Origin: Sphingomonas morindae
GTDB lineage: Bacteria > Pseudomonadota > Alphaproteobacteria > Sphingomonadales > Sphingomonadaceae
Direction of reading: 5' to 3'
Length of the DNA: 64,000 nt
Assembly: GCF_023822065.1 (NCBI RefSeq)
Contig: NZ_CP084930.1
Span: 124,001 to 188,000, forward strand
Position numbers and translations under genes: made by a program. Positions 28,420-40,662 of this stretch are shown piece by piece. The notes under the pieces are model-generated. The model made no database searches, had not been told where the DNA came from, and saw nothing but the letters and a program-made list of their open reading frames with translations. Positions within the stretch are counted from its first letter, which is position 1. Each line of letters begins with the position of its first letter.

Positions 28420-28745
28420 ACGTGCCGTCTCCCGAACTCGCCGCCGCGGCGGCCGAGGTGCGGCGCGCGCGGGCGCGCTTCGCCGATACCGCCCAGATCA
28501 TCCAGGATCGCCTCGCCCCCGCCAATCTCCTCGAGGAGACGGTGAGCGGCGTGCGCGAACATGCGGCCGATTTCGCGCAGAACTCGGTGGAGGTCGCGCG
28601 CAAGCGGCCGGGCATGGTCGCCGGTGCGGGCGCGGCGGCGGCGCTGCTGCTGCTCCGCCGCCCGCTGGCCCGGCTGTTCAGCCGCAAGGATACCCGCCCC
28701 GCGCCCGGCGTTGGAGGCGCAGCACAAGAGAAGGACGAACAATGA
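28416..28745 (+). CDS. Small membrane protein, DUF3618-like
   Basis: A 109-residue protein: an N-terminal helix rich in Ala and Arg (AEVRRARARFADTAQIIQDR), a linker, then one hydrophobic helix near residues 68-80 ([15 protein letters not shown]), and a basic tail. The N-terminal part resembles DUF3618, a family that accompanies holin-like and DUF883-like proteins. The match is weak by eye. It overlaps both neighbours by four bases (28416-28419 and 28742-28745), so it is firmly part of the operon. Confidence 0.65.
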   Translation: MNVPSPELAAAAAEVRRARARFADTAQIIQDRLAPANLLEETVSGVREHAADFAQNSVEVARKRPGMVAGAGAAAALLLLRRPLARLFSRKDTRPAPGVGGAAQEKDEQ

Positions 28746-29245
28746 GCGCGAGCGACAACAGCCAGCCTGCCACCAGCGGCGCCGCGGGCGTCAAGAAGCC
28801 GCTGCGCGACGGCATCGACAGCGTCAAGGCGCATCTGGGCGACGCCGCCCATGCCGCGCAGACCGCCACCCATGGCGCGCTGGACCGCGCCGGCGAGGCC
28901 TATGCGAGCGGCCTCGACAAGGCCCGGGGCGCCGGCGAGGGGATCGGCGCCAATCCGCTCACCGCGCTGGCGGGCGGCCTGGTGCTGGGCGTGGCGCTGG
29001 GCGCTTTGCTGCCCCGCACCGAGCGCGAGACCGCGCTGTTCGGCGCCGCCGGTCAGCGGCTGAACGGCGCCGCGCGCGACGCCGCCGAGGCCGCCCGGGG
29101 CGCCGGGCGCGACAAGCTCGCCGAGCTGGGCTTTAGCCGCGATTCGGCGCGCGACACGATGAAGAGCCTGTTCGAGGCCGTGATCGCCGCCGCCACCAGC
29201 GCCGGCAGCGCCGCCGCCGACGCCGCCCGCACCAGCGGCCGCTGA
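28742..29245 (+). CDS. Second YqjD/DUF883-like helical membrane protein
   Basis: A 167-residue protein with the same design as the first gene of the operon. It has a charged amphipathic N-terminal half (GIDSVKAHLGDAAHAAQTA), a glycine/alanine hydrophobic segment (PLTALAGGLVLGVALGALLP), and then a second amphipathic half with RDKLAELGFSRDSARDT. The hydrophobic segment is central rather than C-terminal, so its topology differs from the first protein. It ends the four-gene unit; the MlaC-like gene starts 118 bases further on. Function unknown. Confidence 0.68.
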   Translation: MSASDNSQPATSGAAGVKKPLRDGIDSVKAHLGDAAHAAQTATHGALDRAGEAYASGLDKARGAGEGIGANPLTALAGGLVLGVALGALLPRTERETALFGAAGQRLNGAARDAAEAARGAGRDKLAELGFSRDSARDTMKSLFEAVIAAATSAGSAAADAARTSGR

Positions 29246-29363
29246 CAGCGACGGTTCAGCCCGCTTTCGCTATGGCACCGCCGGATCGCCCCGCCCGGCG
29301 GTCCGGTGCCGGAGTTTTCATCGACCTTGCGCCGCCATGGGCGGCCACCCCGGAGATTGATCC

Positions 29364-29969
29364 ATGACGATGTTCCGCTCGGTCGCGATCGCCGCGGCCG
29401 TTGGCGTCGCGGCCCTGGCGGCCCCCGTGCTCACCGCGCCCGCCGCCGCCGCCACGGTCGACAATAGCGATCCCAGCCGCTTCATCACCACGCTTTCGTC
29501 CGAGGCCTTCCGCGTGCTGCGCACCGGCAGCAAGGCGAGCGCGCGTCCGCAGTTCCGCCAGCTGCTCGGCCAATATTTCGCGATCGACGAGATTGGCGAC
29601 CGGCTGATCCGCCGCTGGCGTCCGCAGATCAGCCCGGCGCAGTACCAGGCCTATCAGGCCGCCCTGCCCGGCTTCCTGATCGGCACCTATGCCGATCGCC
29701 TGTACGATTATTCCGACGCCAAGGTGACGGTGGTGCGGGCCATTCCGCGCGGCGACGGCGCGGCGGTGCAGAGCACGGTGGTTCGGCCTGGCGCCAATCC
29801 CGTGACCGCGATCTGGACGGTCCAGAAGGTGGGCGGCGGCTACAAGATCACCAACCTCACCGTGGCCGGGGTCAATCTCGTCCTCACCCAGACGGCGGAT
29901 TTCGACTCCTACGTCCAGAAGAACGGCTTCGACAAGCTGGTCGCCTTCATGAAGAGCCGCTCCAGCTAA
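29364..29969 (+). CDS. MlaC/Ttg2D-like periplasmic phospholipid-binding protein
   Basis: Predicted periplasmic carrier of the MlaC family, which shuttles phospholipid between the outer membrane and the MlaFEDB transporter. The 201-residue protein has a clear signal peptide (SVAIAAAVGVAALAAPVLTAPAAAA). The mature part shows family features: FRQLLGQYFAIDEIGDRLI, the YQAALPGFLIGTYADRLYDY block, and WTVQKVGGGYKITNLTVAG. It is an orphan here; no ABC or MCE genes are adjacent. In sphingomonads mlaC-like genes are often unlinked, so the transporter may be elsewhere. It could also bind hopanoids or other lipids. Confidence 0.85.
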   Translation: MTMFRSVAIAAAVGVAALAAPVLTAPAAAATVDNSDPSRFITTLSSEAFRVLRTGSKASARPQFRQLLGQYFAIDEIGDRLIRRWRPQISPAQYQAYQAALPGFLIGTYADRLYDYSDAKVTVVRAIPRGDGAAVQSTVVRPGANPVTAIWTVQKVGGGYKITNLTVAGVNLVLTQTADFDSYVQKNGFDKLVAFMKSRSS

Positions 29970-30040
29970 GCAGCCCTGCGGGGTTGTGCGCTGCGGCGTT
30001 CGCGCTTACCGAGCGCGCAACCCCTTTCGGAAGGATGGCG

Positions 30041-30253
30041 ATGAGCAAGCTCCATCTCGTTTTTGGCGGTCGCGTCCGCGATCCGCGCGGGCTCGATTTC
30101 GCGGACCTGTCCGCGCTCGATGTCGTCGGCTTCTACCCGGACGAGAAGAGCGCCGAGGCCGCCTGGCGCGGCGCGGCGCAGCGTACCGTGGATGATGCCG
30201 AGATGAAATATGTGGTGGTGCATCTGCACCGCCTGCTCGAGCCCGAGCTTTAA
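30041..30253 (+). CDS. DUF4170 family small protein
   Basis: A 70-residue cytosolic protein starting MSKLHLVFGGRV and ending KYVVVHLHRLLEPEL. The pattern LxLVFGGxVxDP, DVVGFYPDEKSAEAAW and VVHLHRLL corresponds to the DUF4170 family of alphaproteobacteria, of unknown function. ATG 30041 is preceded by GGAAGGA at good spacing; the frame is open upstream to 29984 but without support. It lies 71 bases after the MlaC-like gene and is convergent with the rhomboid gene. Confidence 0.82.
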   Translation: MSKLHLVFGGRVRDPRGLDFADLSALDVVGFYPDEKSAEAAWRGAAQRTVDDAEMKYVVVHLHRLLEPEL

Positions 30254-30265
30254 CCGATACGCCGC

Positions 30266-30284
30266 CGGGGGCGCGCCGCCCCCG
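30266..30284. terminator. GC hairpin between convergent DUF4170 and rhomboid genes
   Basis: Seven-base perfect stem CGGGGGC/GCCCCCG with a five-base loop, centred in the 48-base convergent spacer. It lacks a T-run but is well placed to end both transcripts. Confidence 0.4.
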
Positions 30285-30301
30285 TCATGCGCCGGCCCGT
30301 G

Positions 30302-30979
30302 TCAGGCGCTGCGATAGCGGAACAGCAGCAGCGGCCGCGCCAGCACCAGCCCGGCCAGAAAGCCGCCGATATGCGCGGCGACCGCGATGCTGCTGCCTTC
30401 GGGCACCCCCGGCATGCCACCCTGGGCGAAGCCGATCAGCGCCTGCAACCCGATCCAGGCCGCCGCCAGCCAGGCGACATGCAGCGCCCGGCCCGAGCGC
30501 GGGCTCCAGCCCATCGCCCGCGGGCGGCCATAGAGCAGCGCATAGGCGCCGATCACCGCCGAGGCCGCGCCGCTGGCGCCCACCATCGGCACCAGCCCCT
30601 GCGGATCGGCGACATATTGCGCCGCCGCCGCCGCATAGGCGCCCACCAGATAGAGCAGCACCACGCCGCCCGCGCCGATCGAGGCTTCCACGAAGCGCGC
30701 GCAGAAGCCCAGCATCAGCATGTTGAACAGCAGGTGCAGCAGCCCGGCATGGACCAGCGTGGCGGTGAGCGGCGTCGCCCAGAAGGGCACCGCCTGGGGC
30801 GGCGTGAAGCCGAGCGACAGGCGCCCCGGGATGAAGCCGGCCAGCACCGCCAGCTGGGGCGAGAGACCGGCCAAGGCGGCGATCCCCCAGGCCCCGGCGG
30901 TCGCGCCGATGATCGCCGCCGTGGCGCGCGCGGGGGGCAGCCGCACCGGCTTAGATGAACTCGATCTTGTCGATCGCAT
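30302..30979 (-). CDS. Rhomboid-family intramembrane serine protease
   Basis: Polytopic membrane protease of 225 residues. The catalytic serine is in [18 protein letters not shown] (GASG) and the histidine in [16 protein letters not shown]. The helix 2 segment [19 protein letters not shown] carries the conserved His and Asn of the oxyanion site. About six transmembrane helices can be drawn. The start is uncertain: ATG 30979 overlaps the end of greA by 29 bases, while GTG 30946 begins just after the greA stop and gives [11 protein letters not shown]. Either way it is coupled to greA. Substrate unknown. Confidence 0.9.
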   Translation of the reverse strand: MRSTRSSSSKPVRLPPARATAAIIGATAGAWGIAALAGLSPQLAVLAGFIPGRLSLGFTPPQAVPFWATPLTATLVHAGLLHLLFNMLMLGFCARFVEASIGAGGVVLLYLVGAYAAAAAQYVADPQGLVPMVGASGAASAVIGAYALLYGRPRAMGWSPRSGRALHVAWLAAAWIGLQALIGFAQGGMPGVPEGSSIAVAAHIGGFLAGLVLARPLLLFRYRSA

Positions 30980-31430
30980 AATAGCGATCGCCGGACGGCA
31001 CCGTCACCTCGACCTCGTCGCCCACGCGACGGCCGATCAGCGCGCGGCCGAGCGGCGAGTTGTAGGAGATCCGGCCCTTCTTGGCGTCCGCCTCCATCTG
31101 CCCCACGATCTGGTAGACGACGGGCTTATCGTCCTCGTCCACCATGTGCACCGTCGCGCCGAACACCACCTTGTCGCCGCTCAGCGTGGTCGGGTCGATC
31201 ACGACCGCCCGGCTGAGCCTGTCCTCGAGATCGGCGATCGTCGCCTCGATCTGGCCCTGCCGCTCCTTGGCGGCGTGATATTCCGCATTCTCGGAGAGAT
31301 CGCCATGGGCGCGCGCCTCCTCGATCGCATCGATCACCTCGGGACGTTCGATCGTCTTGAGGCGCTGCAGTTCGTCCGAGATGAGCTTGTGGCCCTCCGC
31401 CAGCATCGGCATCTTCTCGACCGTCGCCAT
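30951..31430 (-). CDS. greA: Transcription elongation factor GreA
   Basis: Rescues backtracked RNA polymerase by stimulating transcript cleavage. The protein from ATG 31430 ([18 protein letters not shown]) is 159 residues, the normal GreA length. The coiled-coil tip is seen in [20 protein letters not shown] with the acidic pair, and the C-terminal domain in [24 protein letters not shown] three codons earlier is possible but unsupported. It follows carB on the same strand with an 80-base gap that includes a weak CGGCCC/GGGCCG stem and a T-run, and precedes the rhomboid gene. Confidence 0.96.
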   Translation of the reverse strand: MATVEKMPMLAEGHKLISDELQRLKTIERPEVIDAIEEARAHGDLSENAEYHAAKERQGQIEATIADLEDRLSRAVVIDPTTLSGDKVVFGATVHMVDEDDKPVVYQIVGQMEADAKKGRISYNSPLGRALIGRRVGDEVEVTVPSGDRYYAIDKIEFI

Positions 31431-31510
31431 GTCCCGCACAACCTTTCCGTCAAAAATGCCGCGCCCGGCCCCTCCCTATGGGCCGTCCGATTACCGTTAC
31501 TGTGGGGAGA

Positions 31511-34500
31511 TCATCGCGGCGGTGCGGAATAATAGGCCTGGAGCGGCTTCACTTCAAGCGGACGGCTGCGAACGGCCGCAATCGCCTGGGCCGAGGCGAC
31601 GCTCGCCGCCGCCGTGGTGAAATAGGGAATGCGCGCGCCGACCGCCGAAACGCGGATTTCGCGGCTGTCCTTCAGCGATTGCCAGCCTTCGGTGGTGTTG
31701 AAGATCAAATCGATCCCGCCATCCTTGATGCGGTCCACGATGTGCGGCCGGCCCTGCGCCACCTTGTTGACCCGCGTCACGCGCAGCCCCTCGGCCTCGA
31801 GGAAATCGGCCGTGCCCGTGGTGGCGACGATCGCGAAGCCGAGTTCGGCGAGAATCCGCACGCCCGGCAGGATCTGCGCCTTGTCCGAAGGCTTGACCGA
31901 CACGAAGACGGTGCCGCGCTCCGGCAGCCGGACATTGCCGCCGAGCTGCGACTTGTAGAAGGCCATGGCGAAATCGGTGTCGATCCCCATCACCTCGCCG
32001 GTCGATTTCATCTCGGGCGAGAGCACCGGATCGACGCCGGGAAAGCGCGCGAAGGGGAAGACGGCTTCCTTGATCGCGATATAGTCCGGCACGATCTGCA
32101 GCGGCGGGAAGCCGGCAAGCGGTTCGCCCGCCATCACCAGCGAGGCGATCTTGGCGACGGGGCGGCCGATCGCCTTGGCGACGAAGGGCACGGTGCGGCT
32201 GGCGCGGGGATTGACCTCGATCAGATAGACCTGCTCGTCCTTCACCGCGAACTGGATGTTCATCAGCCCCTTTACCTTCAGCGCGCGGGCCAGCGCATCG
32301 GCCTGGCGGCGGATCTCCTCGATCACCGGCGCGGACAGGCTGTAGGGCGGCAGCGTGCAGGCGCTGTCGCCCGAATGGACGCCCGCCTCCTCGATATGCT
32401 GCATCACGCCCGCGACCACCACGTCGGTGCCGTCGGCGATGGCGTCGACATCCACCTCGATCGCGTCGCGCAGATATTGGTCGATCAGCACCGGCGATTC
32501 GCCGGACACCTGCACCGCCGTGGCGATATAGGCATCGAGCTGGTCCGGCCCGTCGACGATCTCCATGGCACGTCCGCCCAGCACATAGGAGGGGCGGATC
32601 AGCACGGGATAGCCGACGCGATCGGCCACGCTCAGCGCTTCCTCGCGGCTGCGCGCGATGCCGTTGCGCGGCTGGCGCAGGCCGAGCCGCTCGACCAGCG
32701 CGGCGAAGCGCTCGCGATCCTCGGCCAGGTCGATCGCATCGGGGCTGGTGCCGAGGATGGGGATGCCGGCGCGCTCCAGCTCGCCCGCCAGCTTGAGCGG
32801 GGTCTGGCCACCGAATTGCACGATCACGCCCTCCAGCGCGCCCGCCTGCTGCTCCACGGCCAGGATCTCGAGCACGTCCTCCGCCGTCAGCGGCTCGAAA
32901 TAGAGCCGGTCCGACGTGTCATAGTCGGTCGAGACGGTCTCGGGATTGCAGTTGATCATGATCGTCTCGAACCCGGCGTCGGCGAGCGCGAAACAGGCGT
33001 GGCAGCAGCAATAATCGAATTCGATGCCCTGGCCGATCCGGTTGGGGCCGCCGCCCAGGATCACCACCTTGCGGCGGTCGCTCGGCGCCGCCTCATTTTC
33101 GGGCTCGCCAAAGGCCGGCGCCTCATAGGTGGAGTACATATAGGGCGTCTTGGCCTCGAACTCGGCCGCGCAGGTGTCGATCCGCTTGAACACGGGGCGC
33201 ACGCCGAGCTTGTGGCGCAGCGCGCGCACCTCCTCCTCGGTGACGCCGCCGGTCATGGCCTTGAGCGTATCGTGGATCAGGCCCGACCCGCGCGCCTGCA
33301 CGCTGGCCATGCCGCCCGCGACATGCGCGCTCTCCAGCGCCAGCGCGGCGAGCCTCTTGTCCGAAAAGCCGAGCGCCTTGAGCCGGCGCATCGCGGTGGC
33401 GTCGCGCGGCAGGCCGTTCTCGAGCACGCCCTGCTCCGCCGCCACGATCTCGCGCAGCCGCTCCAGGAACCAGGGATCATATTTGGCGAGCGCGTGGATC
33501 TCGTCGACGGTGAAGCCCTCGCGCAGCGCCTGGGCGGCCATCAACAGCCGGTCGGGCGTGGGGCGCGCCAGCGCCGCCTCGATCTCGGCGCGCGGGCGGC
33601 CGGCGAGGCGCTGCACCGGATCGAGGCCGCACAGCCCCGTCTCCAGCCCGCGGAGCGCCTTTTGCAGGCTCTCCGGAAAGCTGCGGCCGATCGCCATCAC
33701 CTCGCCGACCGATTTCATCGCCGTCGTCAGCGTGTCGTCCGAGCCCTTGAATTTCTCGAAGGCGAAGCGCGGGATCTTGGTGACGACATAGTCGATCGTC
33801 GGCTCGAACGCGGCCGGCGTGGCGCCGGTGATGTCGTTCATGATCTCGTCGAGCGTATAGCCCACCGCCAGCTTGGCGGCGACCTTGGCGATCGGGAAGC
33901 CGGTGGCCTTGGACGCCAGCGCCGAGGATCGGCTGACACGCGGATTCATCTCGATCACGACCAGCCGGCCATCCGCGGGATTGACCGCGAACTGCACGTT
34001 GGAGCCGCCGGTTTCCACCCCGATCTCGCGCAGCACCGCGATCGAGGCGTTGCGCATGATCTGATATTCCTTGTCGGTCAGCGTCAGCGCCGGAGCGACG
34101 GTGATCGAATCGCCGGTATGCACTCCCATCGGATCGATATTCTCGATCGAGCAGATGATGATGGCATTGTCGTTCCGATCCCGGACGACCTCCATCTCAT
34201 ATTCCTTCCAGCCGAGCAGCGATTCCTCGATCAGCACCTCGGTGGTCGGCGAGGCGGCGAGGCCGCCGGTGACGATGGTGACGAACTCCTCGCGATTATA
34301 GGCGACGCCGCCGCCCGTTCCGCCGAGCGTGAAGGACGGCCGGATGATCGCCGGCAGGCCGACGCGCTCGAGCGCGGCGAGCGCCTCCTCCACCGTGTGC
34401 GCCACCGCCGAACGCGCGCTCTCCAGGCCGATCTTGTCCATGGCGAGGCGGAATTTCTGCCGATCCTCGGCCTTGTCGATCGCTTCGGCATCGGCGCCGA

Positions 34501-34846
34501 TCATCTGCACGCCGAACTTGGCCAGCGTGCCGTCCTGGTACAGGCTGAGCGCGGTGTTGAGCGCGGTCTGGCCGCCCATGGTGGGCAGCACCGCGTCGGG
34601 CCGCTCGGCCTCGATGATCTTGGCCACCACCGCCGGCGTGATCGGCTCGACATAGGTGGCGTCGGCGAACTCCGGATCGGTCATGATCGTGGCCGGGTTG
34701 GAATTGACCAGTACGATCCGATAGCCCTCGGCCTTGAGCGCCTTGATCGCCTGCGTGCCCGAATAATCGAACTCGCACGCCTGGCCGATCACGATCGGGC
34801 CGGCGCCGATCACCAGAATGGAGGAGATGTCGGTCCGTTTGGGCAT
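31511..34846 (-). CDS. carB: Carbamoyl-phosphate synthase, large subunit
   Basis: Makes carbamoyl phosphate from bicarbonate, ammonia and two ATP, for pyrimidines and arginine. The 1111-residue protein has the two duplicated ATP-grasp halves. The first begins [20 protein letters not shown] and holds [15 protein letters not shown] and [20 protein letters not shown]. The second begins [20 protein letters not shown] and holds [15 protein letters not shown] and [20 protein letters not shown]-terminal MGS-like allosteric domain starts near [19 protein letters not shown] 34846 is preceded by GGAAGGTAG. It is separated from carA by 96 bases containing an intrinsic terminator, so it may have an additional promoter. 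Confidence 0.98.
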   Translation of the reverse strand: MPKRTDISSILVIGAGPIVIGQACEFDYSGTQAIKALKAEGYRIVLVNSNPATIMTDPEFADATYVEPITPAVVAKIIEAERPDAVLPTMGGQTALNTALSLYQDGTLAKFGVQMIGADAEAIDKAEDRQKFRLAMDKIGLESARSAVAHTVEEALAALERVGLPAIIRPSFTLGGTGGGVAYNREEFVTIVTGGLAASPTTEVLIEESLLGWKEYEMEVVRDRNDNAIIICSIENIDPMGVHTGDSITVAPALTLTDKEYQIMRNASIAVLREIGVETGGSNVQFAVNPADGRLVVIEMNPRVSRSSALASKATGFPIAKVAAKLAVGYTLDEIMNDITGATPAAFEPTIDYVVTKIPRFAFEKFKGSDDTLTTAMKSVGEVMAIGRSFPESLQKALRGLETGLCGLDPVQRLAGRPRAEIEAALARPTPDRLLMAAQALREGFTVDEIHALAKYDPWFLERLREIVAAEQGVLENGLPRDATAMRRLKALGFSDKRLAALALESAHVAGGMASVQARGSGLIHDTLKAMTGGVTEEEVRALRHKLGVRPVFKRIDTCAAEFEAKTPYMYSTYEAPAFGEPENEAAPSDRRKVVILGGGPNRIGQGIEFDYCCCHACFALADAGFETIMINCNPETVSTDYDTSDRLYFEPLTAEDVLEILAVEQQAGALEGVIVQFGGQTPLKLAGELERAGIPILGTSPDAIDLAEDRERFAALVERLGLRQPRNGIARSREEALSVADRVGYPVLIRPSYVLGGRAMEIVDGPDQLDAYIATAVQVSGESPVLIDQYLRDAIEVDVDAIADGTDVVVAGVMQHIEEAGVHSGDSACTLPPYSLSAPVIEEIRRQADALARALKVKGLMNIQFAVKDEQVYLIEVNPRASRTVPFVAKAIGRPVAKIASLVMAGEPLAGFPPLQIVPDYIAIKEAVFPFARFPGVDPVLSPEMKSTGEVMGIDTDFAMAFYKSQLGGNVRLPERGTVFVSVKPSDKAQILPGVRILAELGFAIVATTGTADFLEAEGLRVTRVNKVAQGRPHIVDRIKDGGIDLIFNTTEGWQSLKDSREIRVSAVGARIPYFTTAAASVASAQAIAAVRSRPLEVKPLQAYYSAPPR

Positions 34847-34908
34847 GGTGGCGCTACCTTCCAGTCCCCCGCCGGCGGGCCGGGGAAGTGCTATTGATCG
34901 TGCGACGG

Positions 34909-34936
34909 AAAAACCCCTTCCGGCAGGCGGAAGGGG
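34909..34936 (-). terminator. Intrinsic terminator between carA and carB
   Basis: Read on the minus strand, CCCCTTCCG, a five-base loop and CGGAAGGGG form a perfect 9-bp stem, followed directly by TTTTT (34913-34909). It begins six bases after the carA stop. Stem, loop and T-run all fit a Rho-independent terminator, making it one of the two best in the window. Confidence 0.75.
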
Positions 34937-34942
34937 CGCGGC

Positions 34943-36115
34943 TCACGCCCGCTTCCGCAGCTGGCTTACGAATTGGTCGAACAGATAATGGCTGTCCTGC
35001 GGGCCGGGGCTCGCCTCCGGGTGATATTGCACCGAGAAGGCGGGCTTGTCGGTCAGCCGCAGCCCGGCGAGCGAGCCGTCGAACAGCGAGATGTGCGTCG
35101 CCTCGGCATTGGCGGGCAGGCTCTCCGTCTCGACCGCGAAACCATGGTTCATGCTGGTGATCTCGACGCGACCGTCGCTGGTGCGCTTGACCGGATGGTT
35201 GGCGCCGCGATGGCCCTGATGCATCTTGCTGGTGCGCGCGCCGACCGCGAGGCCGAGCAGCTGGTGGCCGAGACAGATGCCGAACAGCGGCGTGCCGATC
35301 TCCAGCAGCTGGCGGATCACCGGCACGGCATAGGCGCCGGTCGCGGCCGGATCGCCCGGACCGTTGGAGAGGAACACGCCGTCCGGCTCGTGGCGCATCA
35401 CATCCTCGAAGCTGGCCGTGGCCGGCACTACCGTGACCCGCGCGCCGGCGGCGACGAGGTTACGCAGGATGTTGCGCTTCAGCCCGTAATCGATGGCGAC
35501 GACGTGCGGCCCCTCGGGATTGGCGGCGTGGGTGGCATAGCCCTGGCCGAGCGTCCACAGCCCGTCCTCCCAGCCATAGCTCTGCAGCGCCGACACGTCG
35601 CGGGCGAGATCCATGCCCTCGAGCCCCGGCCAGGCCCGCGCCTGCTCGATCAGGGCGGGCAGGTCGAACGCGCCATCGGGGGCATGGGCGATCACGCCAT
35701 TGGGCGCGCCTTCCAGCCGGATCAGCCGGGTGAGCGCGCGCGTGTCGACGCCCGCCAGCCCGATCCGGCCCTGGCCGCGCAGCCAGTCATCGAAGCGCTG
35801 GGTGGCGCGGAAGTTGGACGGTTGGGTGACATCCTCGCGCACCACGCAGCCGAGCGCGAACGGGTTCTGCGCCTCCACATCCTCGCCATTGGCGCCGACA
35901 TTGCCGATATGCGGAAAGGTGAAGGTAACGATCTGTCCGGCATAGGAGGGATCGGTCATCACCTCCTGATAGCCGGTCATCGCGGTGTTGAAGCACACTT
36001 CGCCGACGGCGGTGCCGGGTGCGCCGAAGCCGCGCCCGAAAATGACTTTACCGGAAGCGAGCACGAGCGCGCCGGTGGCGCCTTCGGGCACGCGCACGGG
36101 TTCGGTATCGGCCAT
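34943..36115 (-). CDS. carA: Carbamoyl-phosphate synthase, small (glutaminase) subunit
   Basis: Class I glutamine amidotransferase subunit that supplies ammonia to CarB. The 390-residue protein has the N-terminal CPSase small-chain domain (GEVCFNTAMTGYQEVMTDPS). The amidotransferase domain has the nucleophile Cys in TPLFGICLGHQLLGLA and the catalytic His-Pro-Glu in FSVQYHPEASPGPQDS. A strong GAGGAGG precedes ATG 36115. It lies upstream of carB but is separated by an intrinsic terminator. It is divergent from the YqeY gene across 132 bases. Confidence 0.98.
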   Translation of the reverse strand: MADTEPVRVPEGATGALVLASGKVIFGRGFGAPGTAVGEVCFNTAMTGYQEVMTDPSYAGQIVTFTFPHIGNVGANGEDVEAQNPFALGCVVREDVTQPSNFRATQRFDDWLRGQGRIGLAGVDTRALTRLIRLEGAPNGVIAHAPDGAFDLPALIEQARAWPGLEGMDLARDVSALQSYGWEDGLWTLGQGYATHAANPEGPHVVAIDYGLKRNILRNLVAAGARVTVVPATASFEDVMRHEPDGVFLSNGPGDPAATGAYAVPVIRQLLEIGTPLFGICLGHQLLGLAVGARTSKMHQGHRGANHPVKRTSDGRVEITSMNHGFAVETESLPANAEATHISLFDGSLAGLRLTDKPAFSVQYHPEASPGPQDSHYLFDQFVSQLRKRA

Positions 36116-36247
36116 GCACGATCCTCCTCAGGCAGTGGCGGGCGGGTAAACGGCCGGCGTCCTAGGGGGGCTCCCGCCGCCGGTCAATCTAGTATTCCGA
36201 AGCGGGTGGCGCTAGGCTCCGGCCTTTCCTGTCGAGCCCAAGAGCCC

Positions 36248-36703
36248 ATGATCCGAGACGATATCAAGAGCGCGCTGGTCGCCGCCATGAAGGCCCGCGA
36301 CTCCGCGCAAACCGGCACGCTGCGGCTGATTCAGGCCGCGCTGAAGAATCGTGACATCGAAGCGCGCACCGGCGCCGCGCCGGCCGATGACGACAGCCTC
36401 GTCGTCGACGTGCTGAACAAGATGGCCAAGCAGCGCCGCGAATCGATCACCTTGTACGAGCAGGGCAACCGCGCCGAGCTGGCGGCGGCCGAGGCGGCCG
36501 AGCTGGCGATCATCGAGAGCTTCCTGCCGCGCCGCATGGATGAGGCCGAGACCAAGGCCGCGATCGACGCCATCGCCGAGGAGCTTGGCGCCGTCTCGCA
36601 GAAGGATATGGGCCGCGTCATCGCCGCGCTGAAGGCGCGCCACGGCACCAGCCTGGACATGGCCAAGGCGAGCGGCCTGGTGAAGGCACGACTCGCCTCC
36701 TGA
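36248..36703 (+). CDS. GatB/YqeY domain protein
   Basis: A 151-residue protein of the YqeY family, related to the C-terminal tRNA-binding domain of GatB. Family motifs are MIRDDIKSALVAAMKARD, LRLIQAALKNRDIEAR, ESITLYEQGNRAELAAAE, IIESFLPRRMDEAE and KDMGRVIAALKARHG. It is an alpha-helical two-domain protein thought to bind tRNA or aid amidotransferase function, but its biochemical role is not settled. It lies directly upstream of dnaG and rpoD on the same strand, an arrangement common in alphaproteobacteria. ATG 36248 is the only good start; the long frame upstream overlaps carA and was not used. Confidence 0.92.
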   Translation: MIRDDIKSALVAAMKARDSAQTGTLRLIQAALKNRDIEARTGAAPADDDSLVVDVLNKMAKQRRESITLYEQGNRAELAAAEAAELAIIESFLPRRMDEAETKAAIDAIAEELGAVSQKDMGRVIAALKARHGTSLDMAKASGLVKARLAS

Positions 36704-36739
36704 CGATGGACGAGGCGACACCGCGCGCTATGCTGGGCC

Positions 36740-38623
36740 ATGGCGTCTAGGGAGAGCGAGGGCCCGGTCGGGGGCGATGGCCGGGCGCGGCGCGCCGGCG
36801 GTGGCGGCGGCTTCGCGCTCCTCTCCAACGCCTTTCTCGACGAGCTGCGGGCGCGCACTCTACTTTCGGCGCTGATCGGGCGCACCCTCAAGCTCCACAA
36901 GGCCGGCCCGGAGTACAAGGCCTGCTGCCCCTTCCACCACGAGAAGACGCCGAGCTTCTACGTCAACGATTCGAAGCAGTTCTACCACTGCTTCGGGTGC
37001 GGCGCGCATGGCGACGCGATCCGCTGGATGACGGACCAGCGCGGCCTCCCCTTCATGGATGCGGTGAAGGAGCTGGCGGACGCGGCGGGCATGGCGCTGC
37101 CCGCGCCCGATCCCGCCAGCCGCGAGCGCGCCGAGCGCGCCGCCGGGTTGCAGGATGTCACTGCCGCGGCCGCCGCCTTCTATGCCCAGCGCCTCGCCGC
37201 CCCCGCCGGCGCCGAGGCGCGCGCCTATCTGGCCCGGCGCGGCCTCGATGCCGCGACCATCGCCGAATTCGGGCTCGGCTATGCGCCCGCCGGCCGTCGC
37301 GCGCTGGCCGAGGCCCTGACCCGCTTCCCCGAGGCGATGCTGGTCGAATCCGGCATGCTGATCCGTCCGGAGAGCGGCGAGACCTATGATCGCTTCCGCG
37401 AGCGCCTGATCATCCCGATCGCCGACCGGCGCGGCCGCGTGATCGCCTTTGGCGGGCGCATCCTCGGAACGGGCGAGCCCAAATATCTCAACTCGCCGGA
37501 AACGCCGCTGTTCGACAAGGGCGCCACCCTGTTCAACCTGCACCGCGCCGCCGCCGCCAGCCGCAAGAGCGGGCGGCTGATCGTGGTGGAGGGCTATCTG
37601 GACGTGATCGCGCTGGCCCAGGCCGGGATCGGGGAGGCGGTGGCGCCGCTCGGCACCGCGCTGACCGAACGCCAGCTCGAGGCGGCCTGGGCGCTGGCCG
37701 ACGCGCCGATCCTGTGCATGGACGGCGACGCCGCCGGCCGCAAGGCGGCGGTGCGCGCGGCCGAGCGCGCGATGCCGCTGCTGCGCCCCGGCAAGAGCCT
37801 GGCCTTCGTCACTCTGCCCGCCGGCATCGACCCGGACGATCTCGTCCGCAGCGGCGGCGCCGCCGCCATGGAGGCCGCGCTCGCGCAGCCGCTGCCGCTG
37901 CTCCGCCTGATCTACGAGCATGAGCGCGCGGCCGGCGACATGGCCCAGCCCGAACAGCGCGCGGGGCTGCGGCGGCGGCTCGAGGCGCTGGCGGCAAGCT
38001 GCACCGATCCGATCGTGGCGCAGGAGTTCAAGCGCTCCTTCAACGATCTCTTCTTCGAGGACTTTGGCTGGAAGCGTGGCGAGCGGCGCGCGATCGCGAG
38101 CGCGGTGCTGCACAGCGAACCGCGCCAGCCCGGCGATGTCGGCGGGCTGGTGTTGCGCCAGCTGCTCTACGGCCTGTCGCGCCATCCGCAGGTGCTGCGC
38201 CGCCACGCCGAGCGGCTGGCCCATCTGCCGATCGACCAGCCCCGCCTCGCCCGCTGGCGCGATACGCTGGTGGCGGCGGCGCTGCGCGGCGCCGATCTTG
38301 AAGGCGATTGCATCGACCACATATTGGCGGCTGACGGCCTCGCGCAGGTGCTGGAACAAAGGCTGACCCGGGACCTGCGCTTCGCCTTCACCAGCGAGGC
38401 CGCGGACGAGGAGCGCAGAATTGCGGTCCTTGAAGGTCTTATCGCCTTCCTCTGCGAGGAACGGGAACTTGACGAAGGGCTCCGCGGTCTAGACAGGGCT
38501 GCAGTCGAGGACGGCGCCGGCGATGGCTATCTAGCGATCGAGGCGGAGAGACAATATCTACGGGCACGAAGGGCTGAACTCTTCGCCGCGGCCAGCTTTC
38601 TCGGGTCGGGCGGGCAGGATTGA
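36740..38623 (+). CDS. dnaG: DNA primase
   Basis: Synthesises RNA primers at the replication fork. The 627-residue protein has the CHC2 zinc-binding domain ([14 protein letters not shown] and [14 protein letters not shown]), the TOPRIM core ([37 protein letters not shown]) and a helical C-terminal DnaB-interaction region that is only loosely conserved. The first 28 residues ([21 protein letters not shown]...) are a Gly/Arg-rich extension not usual in DnaG, whose conserved part begins near [22 protein letters not shown] 36740 is the available start and has no strong binding site, so part of this tail may be untranslated. It is cotranscribed with rpoD, 11 bases downstream. Confidence 0.97.
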   Translation: MASRESEGPVGGDGRARRAGGGGGFALLSNAFLDELRARTLLSALIGRTLKLHKAGPEYKACCPFHHEKTPSFYVNDSKQFYHCFGCGAHGDAIRWMTDQRGLPFMDAVKELADAAGMALPAPDPASRERAERAAGLQDVTAAAAAFYAQRLAAPAGAEARAYLARRGLDAATIAEFGLGYAPAGRRALAEALTRFPEAMLVESGMLIRPESGETYDRFRERLIIPIADRRGRVIAFGGRILGTGEPKYLNSPETPLFDKGATLFNLHRAAAASRKSGRLIVVEGYLDVIALAQAGIGEAVAPLGTALTERQLEAAWALADAPILCMDGDAAGRKAAVRAAERAMPLLRPGKSLAFVTLPAGIDPDDLVRSGGAAAMEAALAQPLPLLRLIYEHERAAGDMAQPEQRAGLRRRLEALAASCTDPIVAQEFKRSFNDLFFEDFGWKRGERRAIASAVLHSEPRQPGDVGGLVLRQLLYGLSRHPQVLRRHAERLAHLPIDQPRLARWRDTLVAAALRGADLEGDCIDHILAADGLAQVLEQRLTRDLRFAFTSEAADEERRIAVLEGLIAFLCEERELDEGLRGLDRAAVEDGAGDGYLAIEAERQYLRARRAELFAAASFLGSGGQD

Positions 38624-38634
38624 CGGGACCAAGA

Positions 38635-40662
<2,028 letters not shown>

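Noticed and set aside
31478-34897. Very long open frame on the plus strand, antisense to carB
   Set aside because: It is the shadow of a GC-rich gene: high G+C at third codon positions leaves few stops on the other strand. The product is Arg/His/Ala-rich, has no motif, and carB is certain.
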